Shown: in pieces, positions 62,708-64,000 of the stretch
Numbering within the stretch: position 1 is the first letter of the stretch
How the letters are laid out: every line of letters begins with the position of its first letter
Assembly (NCBI RefSeq): GCF_017968845.1
Contig: NZ_CP072876.1
Location: 1,302,001-1,366,000 of the forward strand
Direction of reading: 5' to 3'
From: Microbacterium sp. NIBRBAC000506063
GTDB taxonomy: Bacteria > Actinomycetota > Actinomycetes > Actinomycetales > Microbacteriaceae
Length of the DNA stretch: 64,000 bases
The notes under the pieces: generated by a model
What the model saw: only the letters and a program-made list of their open reading frames with translations
What the model was told of the DNA's origin: nothing
Database searches by the model: none
Made by a program: the position numbers and the translations under genes

Positions 62708-64000
62708 GTGGACGCAAAGACCTACCCTCTTCAAGAGATCCTCAAACCCGAGCGCCGATACGTCATCCCGACGTTCCAACGAGACTACGAGTGGACTCGT
62801 AAGGGCCAGTGGGAACTACTCTTCGATGACCTCGCTACCACCGCCGACCGACTGATTGAGGTGCGTACGAGCGGTGCCGAAGGGTCGACACTGAAGTCGA
62901 AGGAGCAGAGCATTTCACCGCACTTCCTCGGTGCCATCGTCTGTGCGAGCCTCCCGTTCGCGACGGGTGGGGTTGCTCTTCGATCTGTGATCGATGGGCA
63001 ACAGCGGCTGACAACGATCCAACTCATGATCCGTGGGTTGCTCGACGTACTAAACGAGTCGGGTTCGGAGCGAACGAAGTCGGTGCGACGGATGCTGTTC
63101 AACCCCGATGATGTCGTTGAGTCATCAGAAGAGATCTTCAAACTGTGGCCCCGGCGCAAGGATAGGGAAGTTTGGCCATCCGCGATGGGCGACGAATCTT
63201 CAGTGACGCAGACCGACCATCTGTATATGGAAGCGCGTCATTTTTTCGCTGATGCGGCGCGCGAGTACGCGTTGGAGGGCGACGAGATCGACCTGGGTAG
63301 GTTGGCGGCTCTTGCAGACGCGGTGTCAAGTCTCTTCAAGCTGGTCGTTATCGATCTTGATGACAACGATGATGCGCAAGTCATCTTCGAGGTTCTCAAT
63401 GGTCGGCAGACACCCCTTTCGGCAATCGACCTCGTCAAGAATCTGCTTTTCCTGCGGGCAGAGCTCGACGAGGAGGACGTTGAGAAGCTCTACAACGACT
63501 ATTGGGCACAGTTCGACGACAAGTGGTGGAAGGAGACTATCGGGCGCGGCCACGCGGCGCGTGGCCGTCGCGATGTCCTCCTGTCGGTCTGGCTGACCGC
63601 CGCGACCGGTGAGGAAGCTAATGTTGGCCACCTGTACCGGGAAGCGCGAACCTATCTCAACGACGGTCCGGACACGCAAGATGCTCTCGAGGAATTGGAC
63701 GCATTTGCGCAGGCGTATCAGACCGTTTACGAGAAGCTCCCAGCCCCGGACAAGCGACTAACAGTCGCCTACCGTCGGCTGCGTGCCCTCGACATCACGA
63801 CCGCCGTCCCGTTGCTGACGTGGCTCGCAACGCTGGCGGAGGAGGAGTTGTCGCTGGAAGACCATGTTCATGCGGTGCAGGCCATCGAGTCGTGGGCTTT
63901 GCGGCGCGCACTCGTTGGCTGGCAGACACGTGGGTATGGTGCGCTGCTAGCTAAGATCCTCAAGGACGCAAAGGCGGCTCTTCGTAGTGGCGGGAATATC
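62708..64000 (+). CDS. DUF262 (GmrS-like) protein, truncated by window end
   Basis: At least 431 residues from GTG 62708, with no stop before 64000. IPTFQRDYEW (20-29) and VIDGQQRLTTIQLM (DGQQR 96-100) are the nucleotide-binding motifs of DUF262. VIFEVLNGRQTPLSAIDLVKNLLFL is the third hallmark. DUF262 is the N-terminal part of GmrSD modified-DNA restriction proteins, with a DUF1588/DUF1524 HNH part downstream that would lie beyond the window. 38 nt separate it from the nuclease gene, so it may be part of the same operon or a second system. Confidence 0.88.
   Translation, partial: MDAKTYPLQEILKPERRYVIPTFQRDYEWTRKGQWELLFDDLATTADRLIEVRTSGAEGSTLKSKEQSISPHFLGAIVCASLPFATGGVALRSVIDGQQRLTTIQLMIRGLLDVLNESGSERTKSVRRMLFNPDDVVESSEEIFKLWPRRKDREVWPSAMGDESSVTQTDHLYMEARHFFADAAREYALEGDEIDLGRLAALADAVSSLFKLVVIDLDDNDDAQVIFEVLNGRQTPLSAIDLVKNLLFLRAELDEEDVEKLYNDYWAQFDDKWWKETIGRGHAARGRRDVLLSVWLTAATGEEANVGHLYREARTYLNDGPDTQDALEELDAFAQAYQTVYEKLPAPDKRLTVAYRRLRALDITTAVPLLTWLATLAEEELSLEDHVHAVQAIESWALRRALVGWQTRGYGALLAKILKDAKAALRSGGNI

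Overview
The window is about 70% G+C DNA from a high-GC actinobacterium. Gene content and style fit Microbacteriaceae, most likely Microbacterium or a close relative. The supporting signs are a HAIR-type HspR site before dnaK, a DUF2520-panC-panD-panB cluster, a class-E-type LAxTG sorting signal, and dispersed GGTCGTTGAGC...GACGAAACG repeats. I infer this from gene families only; there is no rRNA or tRNA in the window.

Sequence quality matters for reading it. About 48 reading-frame breaks are visible. Essentially all are repaired by adding one base to a short G or C run (for example C5 instead of C6 in dnaK). They hit housekeeping genes (dnaK, purL, coaBC, panC, panB, dnaJ) as well as surface-protein genes, so I treat them as base-calling deletions, not biology. 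CDS coordinates below span the repaired genes.

Layout. 1-16.9 kb: the 3' part of one giant surface-protein gene (over 5,600 residues here), ending in an acidic stalk and a LAATG wall anchor. 17.0-19.3 kb: an MFS exporter and an AraC-type regulator, convergent, with four inverted repeats between them. 19.4-23.5 kb: heat-shock operon dnaK-grpE-dnaJ-hspR behind a HAIR/promoter. 23.7-25.8 kb: a secreted Ig-like repeat protein. 26-31 kb: DUF2252, DUF998, AI-2E-family, a hypothetical protein and MscS. 31-37.3 kb: a sulfatase with its formylglycine-generating enzyme nearby, a HAD phosphatase and two GT4 glycosyltransferases. 37.3-43.6 kb: NRDE, coaBC, a coiled-coil membrane protein, a DksA/TraR zinc protein, an unlisted 45-residue membrane protein and purL. 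43.8-46.6 kb: two VapBC-type pairs, a small membrane protein and NAD(P)HX epimerase. 46.7-49.7 kb: the pantothenate operon (DUF2520, panC, panD, panB), which feeds the same pathway as coaBC.

From 49.8 kb the DNA becomes accessory: an RHH protein with a DUF4143 ATPase behind three 23-nt direct repeats; a MerR/DUF4188 divergent pair; a four-gene operon (sce7726, sce7725, a small protein, RES); YaeQ; and from 56.6 kb a defence-type operon of small HTH protein, MmeI-like DNA methyltransferase, SF2 helicase, GIY-YIG nuclease and a DUF262 (GmrS-like) protein cut by the window end. The last operon and the sce7726/sce7725/RES operon are the best candidates for poorly described systems.
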